Notes: generated by a model from the letters alone, not told the origin. Shown: positions 43,150-52,155, counted from the stretch's first letter. The stretch: 64,000 nt of DNA from Mycobacterium malmoense (GCF_019645855.1 NZ_CP080999.1:2728001-2792000); one strand, 5' to 3'. Numbers and translations: made by a program.

Positions 43150-44142
43150 TTATCCGCCGCCCCCGGGGGTCGCGCCCAAGCTGCCCTGCAGGTCGGGCTT
43201 CATGGCGTTGAGCTGGGCGCCCCAGTACTCCCAACTGTGTGTTCCATTGGCGTTGAAGTTGAACACCGCGTTGTGGCCACCGGCCGCGTTGTAGGCGTCC
43301 TGGAACTTCAGGTTGCTGCTGCGCACGAAGTTCTCCAGGAACTCGGCGGGCATGTTGGCCCCACCCAACTCCGACGGCGTGCCGTTGCCGCAGTAGACCC
43401 ACAGGCGGGTGTTGTTGCCGACCAACTTGCCGACCTGAATCGTCGGGTCGTTGCGCTGCCACGCCGGGTCGCTTGACGGGCCCCACATGGCGTCGGCCTT
43501 GTAGCCGCCGGCGTCGCCCATTGCCAGGTTGATCAACGACGGACCCATGCCCGACGAGGGGTCCATCAGGGCCGACAGCGAGCCGGCGTAGATGAACTGG
43601 TCGGGGTGGTAGGCGGCCAGGATCATCGCCGACGAGCCGGACATGGAGATGCCGATTGCGGCGCTCCCGTTGCGCTTGACGCTCCTGTTGGCGGCCAACC
43701 AGCCCGGCAGCTCGCTGGTCAGGAAGGTCTCCCACTTGTAGGTCGAGCAGCCCGCCTTACCGCAGGCCGGACCGTACCAGTCGGCGTAGAAGCTGGACTG
43801 CCCGCCGACCGGCATGATGATCGACAGGCCCGACTTGTAGTACCACTCGAACGCGGGGGTGTTGATGTCCCAACCGTTGTAGTCGTCCTGGGCCCGCAGC
43901 CCGTCGAGCAGGTACACCGCCGGGGAGCCGTCTCCGCCGCTCTGGAATTGGACCTTGATGTTGCGGCCCATGGCGCCGGACGGCACTTGCAGGTATTCGA
44001 CCGGCAGACCTGGGCGCGAGAACGCCCCCGCGGTCGCCGCGCCGCCGGCAAGACCGATCAGGCCGGGCAGGGTGAGAGCCGCCGCCGCACCGACCAAAAG
44101 CCGGCGCCCCCAGGCCCGGATCTTCTCGCTCACGTCTGTCAT
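43150..44142 (-). CDS. fbpB: mycolyltransferase antigen 85B
   Basis: A 330-residue secreted mycolyltransferase that makes trehalose dimycolate and mycolylates arabinogalactan, and binds fibronectin. Signal with twin arginines at 13-14 (RRLLVGAAAALTLPGLIGLA) ending before FSRPGLPVEY (mature residue 1 about position 41). Catalytic Ser166 (mature Ser126) in GISMSGSSAM, His in THSWEYWGAQL and the glutamate between them. Full length and intact. ATG 44142. Corresponds to M. tuberculosis Rv1886c. Confidence 0.97.
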   Translation of the reverse strand: MTDVSEKIRAWGRRLLVGAAAALTLPGLIGLAGGAATAGAFSRPGLPVEYLQVPSGAMGRNIKVQFQSGGDGSPAVYLLDGLRAQDDYNGWDINTPAFEWYYKSGLSIIMPVGGQSSFYADWYGPACGKAGCSTYKWETFLTSELPGWLAANRSVKRNGSAAIGISMSGSSAMILAAYHPDQFIYAGSLSALMDPSSGMGPSLINLAMGDAGGYKADAMWGPSSDPAWQRNDPTIQVGKLVGNNTRLWVYCGNGTPSELGGANMPAEFLENFVRSSNLKFQDAYNAAGGHNAVFNFNANGTHSWEYWGAQLNAMKPDLQGSLGATPGGGG

Positions 44143-44700
44143 ACCTGCGCCCCTTGTCGTTAGGTCATCGTGCCCCTCGGCTGGAATTTACCGTGTGAAT
44201 AGGCCAAATGTCGATTGGGACGCGAAGTAGTCTCGGTCTTGTATCGGTTTCGGCCGCGAATTTCGCAGCGGGGATAAGCGCACCGCAAAGCTCGCACGGG
44301 CGCACGCACCGGCACAGTGCCTGGTCGGCCGTGCGTTCGATTGTCGCCGGTGAACCGCCGATGCCGGTAACAAACTCAAAATTTTTGCGACGCCGTAAGA
44401 CGCCGTAAAAAGATGGCGTGGAGTTCCGGGTCATCCAAAATCTGGATCCGCTCGACACGATCGAGCCACCGGCCCGCCGTCACCCCCTGGGGCCACTCCG
44501 CCGCTTGCCGTCTGTGAGTTTGGCGGGGATTCGGCACCGGGGCGGCCCGGACTTTCGTGGACCGCGTAGGCTCGCACGGAGCAAGCCGATGGAGACCACG
44601 CTATCCCGGTCCGTTCCGGCTCTCACGAACCACCGCACCAGCGGGCTTCATGGTGCGCGGCTGAGGGCGTCGGAGGGCTGGGGCCGATTGAGGTGCAAAT
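44143..44700. other. intergenic region upstream of fbpB and the next gene
   Basis: About 560 bp between the divergent fbpB and the 44701 gene. It must hold both promoters. A short direct repeat (GACGCCGTAA twice near 44390-44410) and moderately AT-rich DNA are visible; the short open frames show no protein-like composition. I see no RNA gene. Confidence 0.5.
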
Positions 44701-45804
44701 TTGGATACGGTACTAGGGCTTTCGTTGACGCCGACCACCGTCGGGTGGGTCCTCGCTGAAGGACACGGCGCAGACGGCACCATCCTGGATCACCAGGAGT
44801 TGGCGCTGCGCGCCGGCCGCGGCGTGCGCGCCGTGAGTACCGCGGAGCAAGTGACAGACGAGGTGTTGCGGGTGGCCGCGCTGGCGGCCGCGAACGACCA
44901 CCGCGTGCGTGTCGTCGGGCTGACCTGGAACGACGAAGCGTCCGCGCAGGCGGCGCTGCTGCTGGAGGCGTTGACCGACGCAGGCTTTGACAACGTTGTG
45001 CCGGTTCGGTTACTCGAGGCGGTCGAGACCCTGGCCCGCGCCATCGCACCCGTCATCGGCTACGAACAGACGGCGGTGTGCATCCTCGAGCACGAGTGGG
45101 CGACCGTCGTCATGGTCGACATCCATGACGGCGAGACGCAGACGGCCGTCAAGCAGGTGCGCGGCGGCTTCGACGGGCTGACTCGCTGGCTGAGCGGGAT
45201 GTTCGAACGCGACGGCTGGCGGCCCGGCGGGGTGGTTGTCGTCGGCGCGGACAGCGAGATCGACGGGTTCTCATGGCAGCTCGAAAAGGCTTTGCCGGTA
45301 CCGGTTTTCGCGCAGACCATGGCCCAGGTGACGGTCGCGCGGGGCGCGGCACTGGCCGCGGCCCAAAGCACGGAGTTCACCGACGAGCAGCTGGTGGCGC
45401 AGCCCAGCGAGCCCGTCGCGGCGCCGGCGCGGCCTCGCCATTTGTCCTACGCCGGGGCCGTGACCGCGTTGGCCGCCGGTGCGGTCACCTTCGTCGCTTC
45501 GCTGTCACTCGCCGTGGGCATTCAGCTCGCCCCGGATAGCGAGCCCGCGCCGGCGAGGCACGTGGTGCGCGCGTCGACGCCGCAAATCGCCCAGGCCGTT
45601 GCGCCGGCCGCCGCGTCCCGCCCGGAGGTCGCGCCGCCCGTCGCCCAGCCCAAGGTGCCGACGGGTGAGCAGGACGCCGCTCCCGCCGAGCAGCAACCGG
45701 ATCCGAACACCCGCCAGCCCTACTTGACGCGCGTGCTCGAACACATACCGGGTGACGCCGGTGAGTCGGCGGACGATTCGGCTCCGCAGGCGCCGACGCC
45801 CTAG
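44701..45804 (+). CDS. mycobacterial membrane protein with ASKHA-like N-terminal half
   Basis: A 367-residue protein beginning LDTVLGLSLTPTTVGWVLAE (TTG start), a start characteristic of a mycobacteria-specific family. Residues 1-220 alternate beta strands and helices, with a T-L-x-x-x-VG-like opening and an internal second strand set (YEQTAVCILEHEWATVVMVD), which suggests an actin/hydantoinase-type (ASKHA) fold; that is inference. A single transmembrane segment lies at about 244-268 (YAGAVTALAAGAVTFVASLS), followed by a Pro/Ala-rich tail of about 100 residues, probably outside. Role unknown. Its stop overlaps that of the methyltransferase by four bases. Confidence 0.72.
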   Translation: MDTVLGLSLTPTTVGWVLAEGHGADGTILDHQELALRAGRGVRAVSTAEQVTDEVLRVAALAAANDHRVRVVGLTWNDEASAQAALLLEALTDAGFDNVVPVRLLEAVETLARAIAPVIGYEQTAVCILEHEWATVVMVDIHDGETQTAVKQVRGGFDGLTRWLSGMFERDGWRPGGVVVVGADSEIDGFSWQLEKALPVPVFAQTMAQVTVARGAALAAAQSTEFTDEQLVAQPSEPVAAPARPRHLSYAGAVTALAAGAVTFVASLSLAVGIQLAPDSEPAPARHVVRASTPQIAQAVAPAAASRPEVAPPVAQPKVPTGEQDAAPAEQQPDPNTRQPYLTRVLEHIPGDAGESADDSAPQAPTP

Positions 45805-46733
45805 GGGCGCCGGACCGCCGTGCAATAGTAATTCTCCGAAAACGCCAAGTTGCCTGGCGTTAGCGGTATCTCGGGCAGTCCGTTATCGGCCAACAATTGA
45901 TTGAGCGTCGTCGAAACGGTCTGCCAGCCGTGGCCGTCCAGGTAGGCCGCGACGTCGTTGCGCTCGACGTCGTATCGCAGGTCGGCGAGCTCGATGTCGA
46001 ACCCGTGCGCGCACCACCGCTCGCTGGCGGTCACCAGCGGGTCGGGCGCTTGTTCGCCGTTCTCATCGGGTGGGTTGACGAAGATCTCCGCGGCCAGTCG
46101 GCTCCCGGGTGCGCTTAATTCGGTGACGTTGTCCAGCAGGCGATCTTGAGCCTCCGGCGGCAGGAATGCAAGCAGGCCCTCGGCGGTCCACGCGCTGGGC
46201 TGGCCGGCGTCAAAACCGGCTGCCCGCAACGCGGTTGGCCAGTCGTGTCTCAGGTCGATCGGCACCGCGCGCAGGTCGGTCGTGGGTCGCGCACCCAGAC
46301 CCTCGAGCGTCGCCTTCTTGAACTCGATCACCAGCGGCTGGTCGATCTCGAACACCGTTGCGCCGGCGGGCCAGGACAGCCGGTAGGCGCGGGCGTCGAG
46401 GCCTGACGCAAGGATGACGGCCTGACGAATGCCGGCACCCATCGCGTCGCGGAAAAACGCGTCGAAGTACCGCGTCCGGGCGCCCATCAGGTCGGCCATC
46501 CGCTGCAGGCCCCACGCGTCGTTGGCGACGTCGACGTCGGCCGCGGTGATGTCTCCGTTGACCCACCGGGCGAGGAATTCGATCCCGACGGCCCGCACCA
46601 GCGGCTCGGCAAACGGATCGTCGATCAGTGGGTTATCGGCCTTCGAAGCGACCGCCCGGGCGGCGGCGACCATGGTCGCGGTCGCTCCGACGCTGGTCGC
46701 CAGGTCCCACGAATCGTTTTCTGTGCGTGGCAT
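45801..46733 (-). CDS. class I SAM-dependent methyltransferase (TIGR00027/DUF family)
   Basis: A 310-residue methyltransferase of the mycobacteria-expanded TIGR00027 family: TATMVAAARAVASKADNPLI then DDPFAEPLVRAVG near the start, RTRYFDAFF, VILASGLDARAYRL (SAM glycine loop equivalent), FEIDQPLVIEFK (acidic residue binding the ribose), and WTAEGLLAFLPP. Family members methylate unknown small molecules, probably lipids or carboxylates. ATG 46733 chosen at MPRTENDSW; ATG 46760 is upstream in frame. A second member lies at 58312-59223. Confidence 0.88.
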   Translation of the reverse strand: MPRTENDSWDLATSVGATATMVAAARAVASKADNPLIDDPFAEPLVRAVGIEFLARWVNGDITAADVDVANDAWGLQRMADLMGARTRYFDAFFRDAMGAGIRQAVILASGLDARAYRLSWPAGATVFEIDQPLVIEFKKATLEGLGARPTTDLRAVPIDLRHDWPTALRAAGFDAGQPSAWTAEGLLAFLPPEAQDRLLDNVTELSAPGSRLAAEIFVNPPDENGEQAPDPLVTASERWCAHGFDIELADLRYDVERNDVAAYLDGHGWQTVSTTLNQLLADNGLPEIPLTPGNLAFSENYYCTAVRRP

Positions 46734-46829
46734 TCCCAACCCCTTCGAGGACGCAAGCAAATAGGTACTTAGCGGAATTAACGAATCCTCATCGAGGATA
46801 CACTCGCCGAGCGGAACGGGCGGTGGAGC

Positions 46830-47387
46830 TCAATCGTCCTTGGCGTGAACCGCGGCGAAAGATACCGACACCTCGTCGGCCACCCGCACCGAGCCCATCA
46901 GCAGCGAGTACGGCTTGACGCCGTAATCGGTTTGCCGGACGCTGGATTCGGCGGACATTCGCCACGCCTGGCCGAGATCCTCTGCGCGCAGGTCGATTAC
47001 GTGTTCTCGGGACTTTCCGCGGATGTGCAGCCTTCCGGTAAGGCGGTATCCGCCGTCGGTCTTGGCGATCTCCTCCCTGGCGTCCGCGATGAAGCGGATC
47101 TCGGGATAGCGGCCCGCATCCAGCGATGTCAATGCGTTCGACTTCACCAGGGCCTTTTCCGGCCCGGACAGCCCCTTGACGCCGCCCTCGCCGCGCAACA
47201 CCTCGAGAGAATCGACCTCGACGGCCAGGTCGACGCCGACCGGTTCGGCGCCGGCCCAGTCCACCGTGGCGTGCCAGCGTTTCATCGCGATCGTGAGCCG
47301 ATGGCCCATCCGCGCCGCCCGGCCCGTGACGCCGGTGCGAATCAGCAACTCACCGTCGGATGCGTCCAGGGTCCACGGCTCGGCCAC
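46830..47387 (-). CDS. YceI family lipid-binding protein
   Basis: A 185-residue YceI domain protein. Signature parts: VTGRAARMGHRLTIAMKRWH (residues about 19-38), LSGPEKALVKSNALTSLDAG, RYPEIRFIADA and TGRLHIRGKSREHVIDL. YceI folds as a lipocalin-like barrel binding polyisoprenoids. No signal sequence, so it appears cytosolic or membrane-associated. ATG 47387, 13 bp after the alcohol dehydrogenase stop on the same strand; third gene of the CYP125-like operon. Confidence 0.85.
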   Translation of the reverse strand: MAEPWTLDASDGELLIRTGVTGRAARMGHRLTIAMKRWHATVDWAGAEPVGVDLAVEVDSLEVLRGEGGVKGLSGPEKALVKSNALTSLDAGRYPEIRFIADAREEIAKTDGGYRLTGRLHIRGKSREHVIDLRAEDLGQAWRMSAESSVRQTDYGVKPYSLLMGSVRVADEVSVSFAAVHAKDD

Positions 47388-47400
47388 ACCCCGACTGTAA

Positions 47401-48414
47401 TCACATGGTCAGCACGGTGCGGTAGTGAGACCGGCCCTGCTCCATTGCCGCGTAGCCGGCGGCGGCCTGCGACAGCGGCAGCTCCTCGATCCATGCCCGC
47501 ACCCCGGACAGGACCGCGAAATGCATGGTGTCTTCGACGTCTTTGGCCGTGCCGGAGGGGTGGCCGGTGATGCTGAGCCCCGGACTTATCAGCTGTACGG
47601 GACTGACCGGCAGCGGGTCGGCGCTCACCCCGATGGTGATCAATTCACCTTGCGGCAGCAGCCCGCCGATCGTGTCGGCCATGGCCGCCGAGTTGCCGGC
47701 GGTGCCCAGGACCACCGAGGCCCCGCCCAGGGCCCGCAGGGCTTCGGAGACGTCGCCGCCGGTGGAGTCGATGTAGTGGTGGGCGCCCAGTTTCCGGGCG
47801 TCCTCGGCTTTGGCGGTGCCGCGGGCGATCGCAATGGTCTCGAAGCCCATCGCGCGGGCGAACTGCACCCCGAGGTGGCCTAACCCGCCGACGCCGAGAA
47901 TCGCCACCCGGTCGCCGGGCAACGCCTTGGTGTGCCGCAGCGCGTTGTAGGTCGTGACACCGGCACACCCCATGGGGGCGGCCTCCACGTCGGAAAGCTC
48001 GGCCGGTATCCGGGCCAAGGCGTTGGCCGGCGCGGTCACCGATTCCGCGTAGCCGCCGGGATAGTGCCAGCTCGGGACCTTGCCGTTCACGCAGTGAATG
48101 AAAATGCCCTTGCGGCAAGGGCCGCAGTGGTTACAGCATCCGCCAAACCATCCGACGGCGACGCGGTCGCCCACCGCGAACTCGTCCACGCCGTCGCCGA
48201 GTTCGGCTACCGTTCCGGCGATTTCATGCCCCGGAGTCAACGGCCACGACATGTTGGGGAAGCCGCCGTGGACGAAGGCGCGATCGGTCCCGCATACGCC
48301 GCACGCGGTGACCGCTATCCGTACCTCACCACGGCCCGGTGGCACCGTTTCGACGTCGGCCAGCTCCAATGGGCCGCCCGCGGACTGTATCCGGACGGCG
48401 TGATGGGTGGGCAT
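47401..48414 (-). CDS. zinc-dependent alcohol dehydrogenase
   Basis: A 337-residue medium-chain dehydrogenase: zinc ligands in TACGVCGTDRAF and TPGHEIAGT, structural zinc cysteines in GCCNHCGPCRKGIFIHCVNG, and NAD(P) site ILGVGGLGHLGVQFARAMG near residue 175. Probably oxidises an alcohol to aldehyde. It begins 9 bp after the stop of the CYP125-like P450, so the operon order hydroxylase-dehydrogenase suggests sequential oxidation of a terminal carbon. ATG 48414. Confidence 0.92.
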   Translation of the reverse strand: MPTHHAVRIQSAGGPLELADVETVPPGRGEVRIAVTACGVCGTDRAFVHGGFPNMSWPLTPGHEIAGTVAELGDGVDEFAVGDRVAVGWFGGCCNHCGPCRKGIFIHCVNGKVPSWHYPGGYAESVTAPANALARIPAELSDVEAAPMGCAGVTTYNALRHTKALPGDRVAILGVGGLGHLGVQFARAMGFETIAIARGTAKAEDARKLGAHHYIDSTGGDVSEALRALGGASVVLGTAGNSAAMADTIGGLLPQGELITIGVSADPLPVSPVQLISPGLSITGHPSGTAKDVEDTMHFAVLSGVRAWIEELPLSQAAAGYAAMEQGRSHYRTVLTM

Positions 48415-48423
48415 TGAGTTAGC

Positions 48424-49710
48424 TTAGTGCGCGACAGGGCATTTGGCCGCCCCGTCGGCGTGATAGTCGACCTGCCAGTGCTTGATCCCGTTGAGCCAGC
48501 CCGACCGCAGCCGTTGCGGTTTGCCGATCGATTCCAGGTCCGGCATGACGTCGGCGATCGCGTTGAACATCAGGTCTATGGTCATCCGCGCCAAGTTCGC
48601 CCCGACGCAGTAATGCGCGCCGGTGCCACCAAATCCCACGTGCGGGTTGGGATTACGCAAAATGTTGAAGGTGAACGGGTCGTCGAACACGCCCTCGTCG
48701 AAATTGGCCGAGCGGTACACCATCACCACCCGCTGCCCCTTCTTGATTTTCACGCCCGACAGTTCGTAATCCTCCAGCGCGGTCCGCTGAAACGATGTGA
48801 CCGGGGTGGCCCACCGCACGATTTCGTCGGCCGTGGTGACGGGACGCTCCCGCTTGTACAGCTCCCACTGATCGGGAAAGTCGGTGAAGGCCATCATGCC
48901 TTGGGTGATGGAGTTGCGGGTCGTCTCGTTGCCGGCGACCGCCAGCAGGATGACGAAGAACCCGAACTCGTCGTCGGAGAGCTTGTGACCGTCGATGTCG
49001 GCCTCGATCAGCTTGGTGACGAGGTCTTGCCCCGGGTTCTTCGCCCGGTCGGCGGCCATCTGCATGCCGTACATGATCAGTTCGACGGAGGCGGTGATGG
49101 CGTCGTTGTTCGCGAACTCGGGGTCCTGGTCGCCCACCATCTGATTGGACCAGTCGAAGAGTTTCTTGCGTTCTTCCTGCGGCACGCCCATGAGCCCGGC
49201 GATGGCCTGCAACGGCAGCTCGCAGGACACCTGCTCGACGAAGTCGCCGGAGCCTTCGGCCGCGGCGGCTTCGACGATGCGCCGGGCGCGCTCCCTGAGG
49301 TCATCACGCAGGCGCTCGATGGCTCGGGGAGTGAAGGCCCGCGAGATGATCTTGCGCAGCCGGGTGTGTTGGGGTGCGTCCATGTTGAGCAGGACGAACT
49401 TGCCGCGTTCGATCTGCTCGCCGACCGTGCCGTCCTTGTAGCGCGGCAGGGCGGTCTTCTGCAGGCTGGAGAAGATATCGCTGCGCAGCGAGACCTCCTT
49501 GACGTCCTTGTGTTTGGACACCACCCAATAGCCGCCGTCGTCGAACCCGCCCACGCCGAGGGGTTGCTCGTTCCACCAGATCGGTGCGGTTCGACGCATC
49601 TCGGCCAGTTCTTCCACCGGCAGCCGCTCGGCGTAGATGTCCGGGTCGGTGAAATCAAACCCGGGCGGCAGATTGGGGACCGGCTTGGTGGTCGGCTCGA
49701 CGGTTGGCAT
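48424..49710 (-). CDS. cytochrome P450 of the CYP125 (steroid C26-monooxygenase) family
   Basis: A 428-residue P450 strongly patterned on CYP125: PNLPPGFDFTDPDIYAERLP, FVLLNMDAPQHTRLRKIISR, GDFVEQVSCELPLQAIAGLM, I-helix LAVAGNETTRNSITQGMMAF, FGGTGAHYCVGANLARMTI with the haem cysteine, and C-terminal RLRSGWLNGIKHWQVDYHAD ending CPVAH. CYP125 hydroxylates cholesterol and cholestenone at C26. This copy is outside the cholesterol cluster, so it is a paralogue and its sterol may differ. ATG 49710 behind GAGGAGCG (MPTVEPTTKP); first gene of the P450-ADH-YceI operon. Confidence 0.93.
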   Translation of the reverse strand: MPTVEPTTKPVPNLPPGFDFTDPDIYAERLPVEELAEMRRTAPIWWNEQPLGVGGFDDGGYWVVSKHKDVKEVSLRSDIFSSLQKTALPRYKDGTVGEQIERGKFVLLNMDAPQHTRLRKIISRAFTPRAIERLRDDLRERARRIVEAAAAEGSGDFVEQVSCELPLQAIAGLMGVPQEERKKLFDWSNQMVGDQDPEFANNDAITASVELIMYGMQMAADRAKNPGQDLVTKLIEADIDGHKLSDDEFGFFVILLAVAGNETTRNSITQGMMAFTDFPDQWELYKRERPVTTADEIVRWATPVTSFQRTALEDYELSGVKIKKGQRVVMVYRSANFDEGVFDDPFTFNILRNPNPHVGFGGTGAHYCVGANLARMTIDLMFNAIADVMPDLESIGKPQRLRSGWLNGIKHWQVDYHADGAAKCPVAH

Positions 49711-49810
49711 GGCCCGCTCCTCGAAACGAAGTCTTCTAGTCCTTCTTGTGCAAATAAACCATTGCCACACCACGGTTGGGAAGCACCGGACGAAGATCGC
49801 CGGGTGGAAT

Positions 49811-49824
49811 TGCAACGTGTTCAG
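49811..49824 (-). promoter_or_regulatory. KstR-like operator upstream of the CYP125-type P450
   Basis: TGCAACGTGTTCAG matches the KstR consensus TnnAACnnGTTnnA at all fixed positions except the last A (here G). It lies about 100 bp before the P450 start, in its promoter region. KstR represses cholesterol catabolism genes in mycobacteria. Candidate only. Confidence 0.45.
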
Positions 49825-49945
49825 CCTGCCGACGAATTTGCCGGCCACAAAACCACCTTGTGGCCCGCGGCACAATCGATATGCTTTGGTGCAGGTCACG
49901 GACGGCTGTGTGGGAGCCGGGTGACATGAACGCGAAGGATGGGGC

Positions 49946-50350
49946 ATGATTCGCGAACTTCTCGCCGTCGCCGCAATCGCGGGTGGGGCGATCAGCGTGG
50001 CACCGGGCGCGGCCGCCGATCCGCATTACGACGGCGACGTGCCGGGCATGAACTATCAGGCCTCGCTGGGCGCGCCGTGCGACAACTACGAGCGGTTCAT
50101 CTTCGGGCGAGGCCCCAGCGGGCAGGCCGAAGCCTGCCATTTCCCGCCGCCCAACCAGTTCCCGGCCGCCACCACCGGCTACTGGGTCATCTCGTACCCG
50201 TTGCACGGAGTCCAGCAGGCCGGCGCGACGTGCCCGGGCCCGCAAGCCGCAGCACAGTCGCAGGCCGGCCTTCCGATGCTGTGCCTGGGAAATCAAGGGT
50301 GGCAAGAGGGATGGTTCACCGGGGCAGGCTTCTTCCCACCCGCGGGATGA
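49946..50350 (+). CDS. small secreted protein (Rv1891-like)
   Basis: A 134-residue exported protein with signal MIRELLAVAAIAGGAISVAP and cleavage near AAADP. The mature part holds a conserved core CDNYERFIFGRG and four cysteines that could form disulphides (near 48, 63, 93 and 112), and ends GWQEGWFTGAGFFPPAG. Family is mycobacteria-specific, function unknown. ATG 49946. First of a row of three small envelope genes; the next starts 11 bp after. Confidence 0.82.
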   Translation: MIRELLAVAAIAGGAISVAPGAAADPHYDGDVPGMNYQASLGAPCDNYERFIFGRGPSGQAEACHFPPPNQFPAATTGYWVISYPLHGVQQAGATCPGPQAAAQSQAGLPMLCLGNQGWQEGWFTGAGFFPPAG

Positions 50351-50360
50351 GCGCTGACTC

Positions 50361-50651
50361 ATGAACCGAGCTCAGCCCGCTGCGGCCCCGATCCCACGCT
50401 GGCTGCGCTTCGTCCTGGCGTCCGATCGCGCCGGCTCGGCCTGGTACATCGGGACCGGCTTCTTCTTCGCGCCGGCGCTCGCCGTGCTTTCGCCGTGGCC
50501 GGTGGTCACCGCCGTGCTCTGGGCGGTCATCGGGCTGGCCGGGCTTTGGCTGGGACTACTCGGCGTCGCGATGGCCGTCGGGCTGGCACGGATATTGCGG
50601 TCCGGCGCCGAGATCCCCGAAGACTACTGGCGCACCCTGGTGAACTACTGA
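50361..50651 (+). CDS. small membrane protein (Rv1892-like)
   Basis: A 96-residue protein with two hydrophobic helices (about residues 30-60, GFFFAPALAVLSPWPVVTAV, and 58-82, AVIGLAGLWLGLLGVAMAVG) and an acidic tail EIPEDYWRTLVNY. Similar to M. tuberculosis Rv1892. Function unknown. ATG 50361, 11 bp after the secreted-protein gene, so co-transcribed. Confidence 0.8.
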   Translation: MNRAQPAAAPIPRWLRFVLASDRAGSAWYIGTGFFFAPALAVLSPWPVVTAVLWAVIGLAGLWLGLLGVAMAVGLARILRSGAEIPEDYWRTLVNY

Positions 50652-50712
50652 CACCGCGCGCCGCGTCTAGAGTCGTACCAAAGGTACTGCACTGCAACAA
50701 AAGGAGACTCCG

Positions 50713-50970
50713 ATGGGCTTCAATCCCAAAGACGCCGTCGACGCCGCCCGGGACATCGCGACCAATGCCGTCGAGAAGGCCTCGGACATCGTCGAGCACG
50801 CCAGCGACATCATCCGGGGTGACATCGCCGGCGGCACCAGCGGCATCGTCCAGAACTCCATCGACATCGGCACCTACGCGATGGACCGGGCCAAAGAGGT
50901 GTTCACCGGCTCGAACGAACTGGACGACGAAGCCGACGACGACGTCGATGACGACCTGAACGACGAGTAG
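50713..50970 (+). CDS. small amphipathic acidic-tailed protein (Rv1893-like)
   Basis: An 85-residue protein without signal or membrane helix. Residues 1-60 are predicted helical (NPKDAVDAARDIATNAVEKA, SDIVEHASDIIRGDIAG), followed by a very acidic tail of nine or more Asp/Glu (DDEADDDVDDDLNDE). ATG 50713 with AAAGGAGAC before it. Similar to M. tuberculosis Rv1893. Possibly protein-binding; function unknown. Confidence 0.78.
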   Translation: MGFNPKDAVDAARDIATNAVEKASDIVEHASDIIRGDIAGGTSGIVQNSIDIGTYAMDRAKEVFTGSNELDDEADDDVDDDLNDE

Positions 50971-50976
50971 TCGCGG

Positions 50977-52104
50977 TTAGACGGCGGCGGCGTTCAGTTC
51001 GTCGAGCCTGTTCGTCGCTTCGAGGTACTCCTGCACCCACCGCTCGATGACGGTCGCGGTCTTCTCCACCTTGGTGAATTGGCCGACGACCTGCCCGACC
51101 GGATTGAATGCGACGTCGACGGTTTCGTTCGGGTACTTGTTGGTGGCCCGCACGGCCATGCCGGAGACCATGTACTGCAACGGCATTCCGAGCGGCTTGG
51201 GGTTGTCCGGCCGTTCCCATGCCTCGGTCCAGTCGTTGCGCAGCATCCGGGCCGGCTTGCCGGTGAACGATCGGCTACGCACGGTGTCGCGGCTGCTCGC
51301 CTTGGCGTACGCCGCTTGCTGAACCGGGGTATTCGAGGCTTCCTCGACCATCAGCCACTGCGAGCCGGTCCATGCGCCCTGAGCGCCCAGCGCCAAGGCC
51401 GCGGCGATCTGCTGGCCGCTGCCGATGCCGCCCGCGGCAAGGACCGGGACTGGCGCCACTTCCTTAACAACCTGTGGCCACAACACAATTGAGCCCACCT
51501 CACCGCAGTGGCCGCCGGCCTCGCCGCCCTGGGCGATGATGACGTCCACGCCGGCGTTGGCGTGCTTGCGCGCCTGCGACGGCGAGCCGCACAGCGCGGC
51601 CACCTTCCGGCCGGCATCGTGAATGTGCTTGATCATGTCGGCCGGGGGAGTGCCCAGCGCGTTGGCGATCATCGTCACCTTCGGGTGCTTCAGCGACACT
51701 TCCACTTGTGGTGTGGCCGTCGCCTCGGTCCAGCCCAGCAGCTGCAGGGTGTCCTCATCGGCGTTCTCGACGGGGACACCGTGATCCGCCAGGATCTTCT
51801 TGGCGAAATCCAAGTGCTCCTGGGGGACCATCTTGCGCAGCGTCTCGGCCAGCTCCTCGGCCGACAGGTGCGAGTCCATGCCCTCGTATTTGTTCGGGAT
51901 GACGATGTCGACCCCGTACGGGTGGTCGCCGATGTTCTCGTCGATCCAGTTGAGTTCGATCTCCAACTGCTCGGGCGTGAAGCCGACGGCGCCGAGCACG
52001 CCGAAACCACCGGCCTTGCTGACGGCGACCACAACGTCGCGGCAATGGGTGAAGGCAAAGATCGGGAACTCGATGCCGAGCTCGTCGCAAATCGCGGTGT
52101 GCAT
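50977..52104 (-). CDS. nitronate monooxygenase (2-nitropropane dioxygenase family)
   Basis: A 375-residue FMN-dependent enzyme oxidising alkyl nitronates. Visible: ELGIEFPIFAFTHCRDVVVA, VSKAGGFGVLGAVGFTPEQL (FMN/phosphate region), DVIIAQGGEAGGHCGEVGSI (glycine-rich loop with catalytic His) and VPVLAAGGIGSGQQIAAALA. Corresponds to M. tuberculosis Rv1894c. A KstR-type site sits just upstream, tying it to the sterol regulon. ATG 52104. Opposite strand and 6 bp after the acidic-tail protein. Confidence 0.92.
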   Translation of the reverse strand: MHTAICDELGIEFPIFAFTHCRDVVVAVSKAGGFGVLGAVGFTPEQLEIELNWIDENIGDHPYGVDIVIPNKYEGMDSHLSAEELAETLRKMVPQEHLDFAKKILADHGVPVENADEDTLQLLGWTEATATPQVEVSLKHPKVTMIANALGTPPADMIKHIHDAGRKVAALCGSPSQARKHANAGVDVIIAQGGEAGGHCGEVGSIVLWPQVVKEVAPVPVLAAGGIGSGQQIAAALALGAQGAWTGSQWLMVEEASNTPVQQAAYAKASSRDTVRSRSFTGKPARMLRNDWTEAWERPDNPKPLGMPLQYMVSGMAVRATNKYPNETVDVAFNPVGQVVGQFTKVEKTATVIERWVQEYLEATNRLDELNAAAV

Positions 52105-52141
52105 GCCTACTCCTGGAAAGCTTGGCCTGTGCTAAGAGAAC

Positions 52142-52155
52142 TGAAACGTGTTCTA
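52142..52155 (-). promoter_or_regulatory. KstR-type operator upstream of the nitronate monooxygenase
   Basis: TGAAACGTGTTCTA is an exact match to the KstR consensus TnnAACnnGTTnnA and lies 38 bp before the start codon. I recall that the homologous M. tuberculosis gene Rv1894c belongs to the KstR regulon, which would agree. Confidence 0.7.

Noticed and set aside
44165..44458. Open frame upstream of fbpB on the minus strand
   Set aside because: No ribosome site, low-complexity mixed composition and overlap with the expected fbpB promoter.
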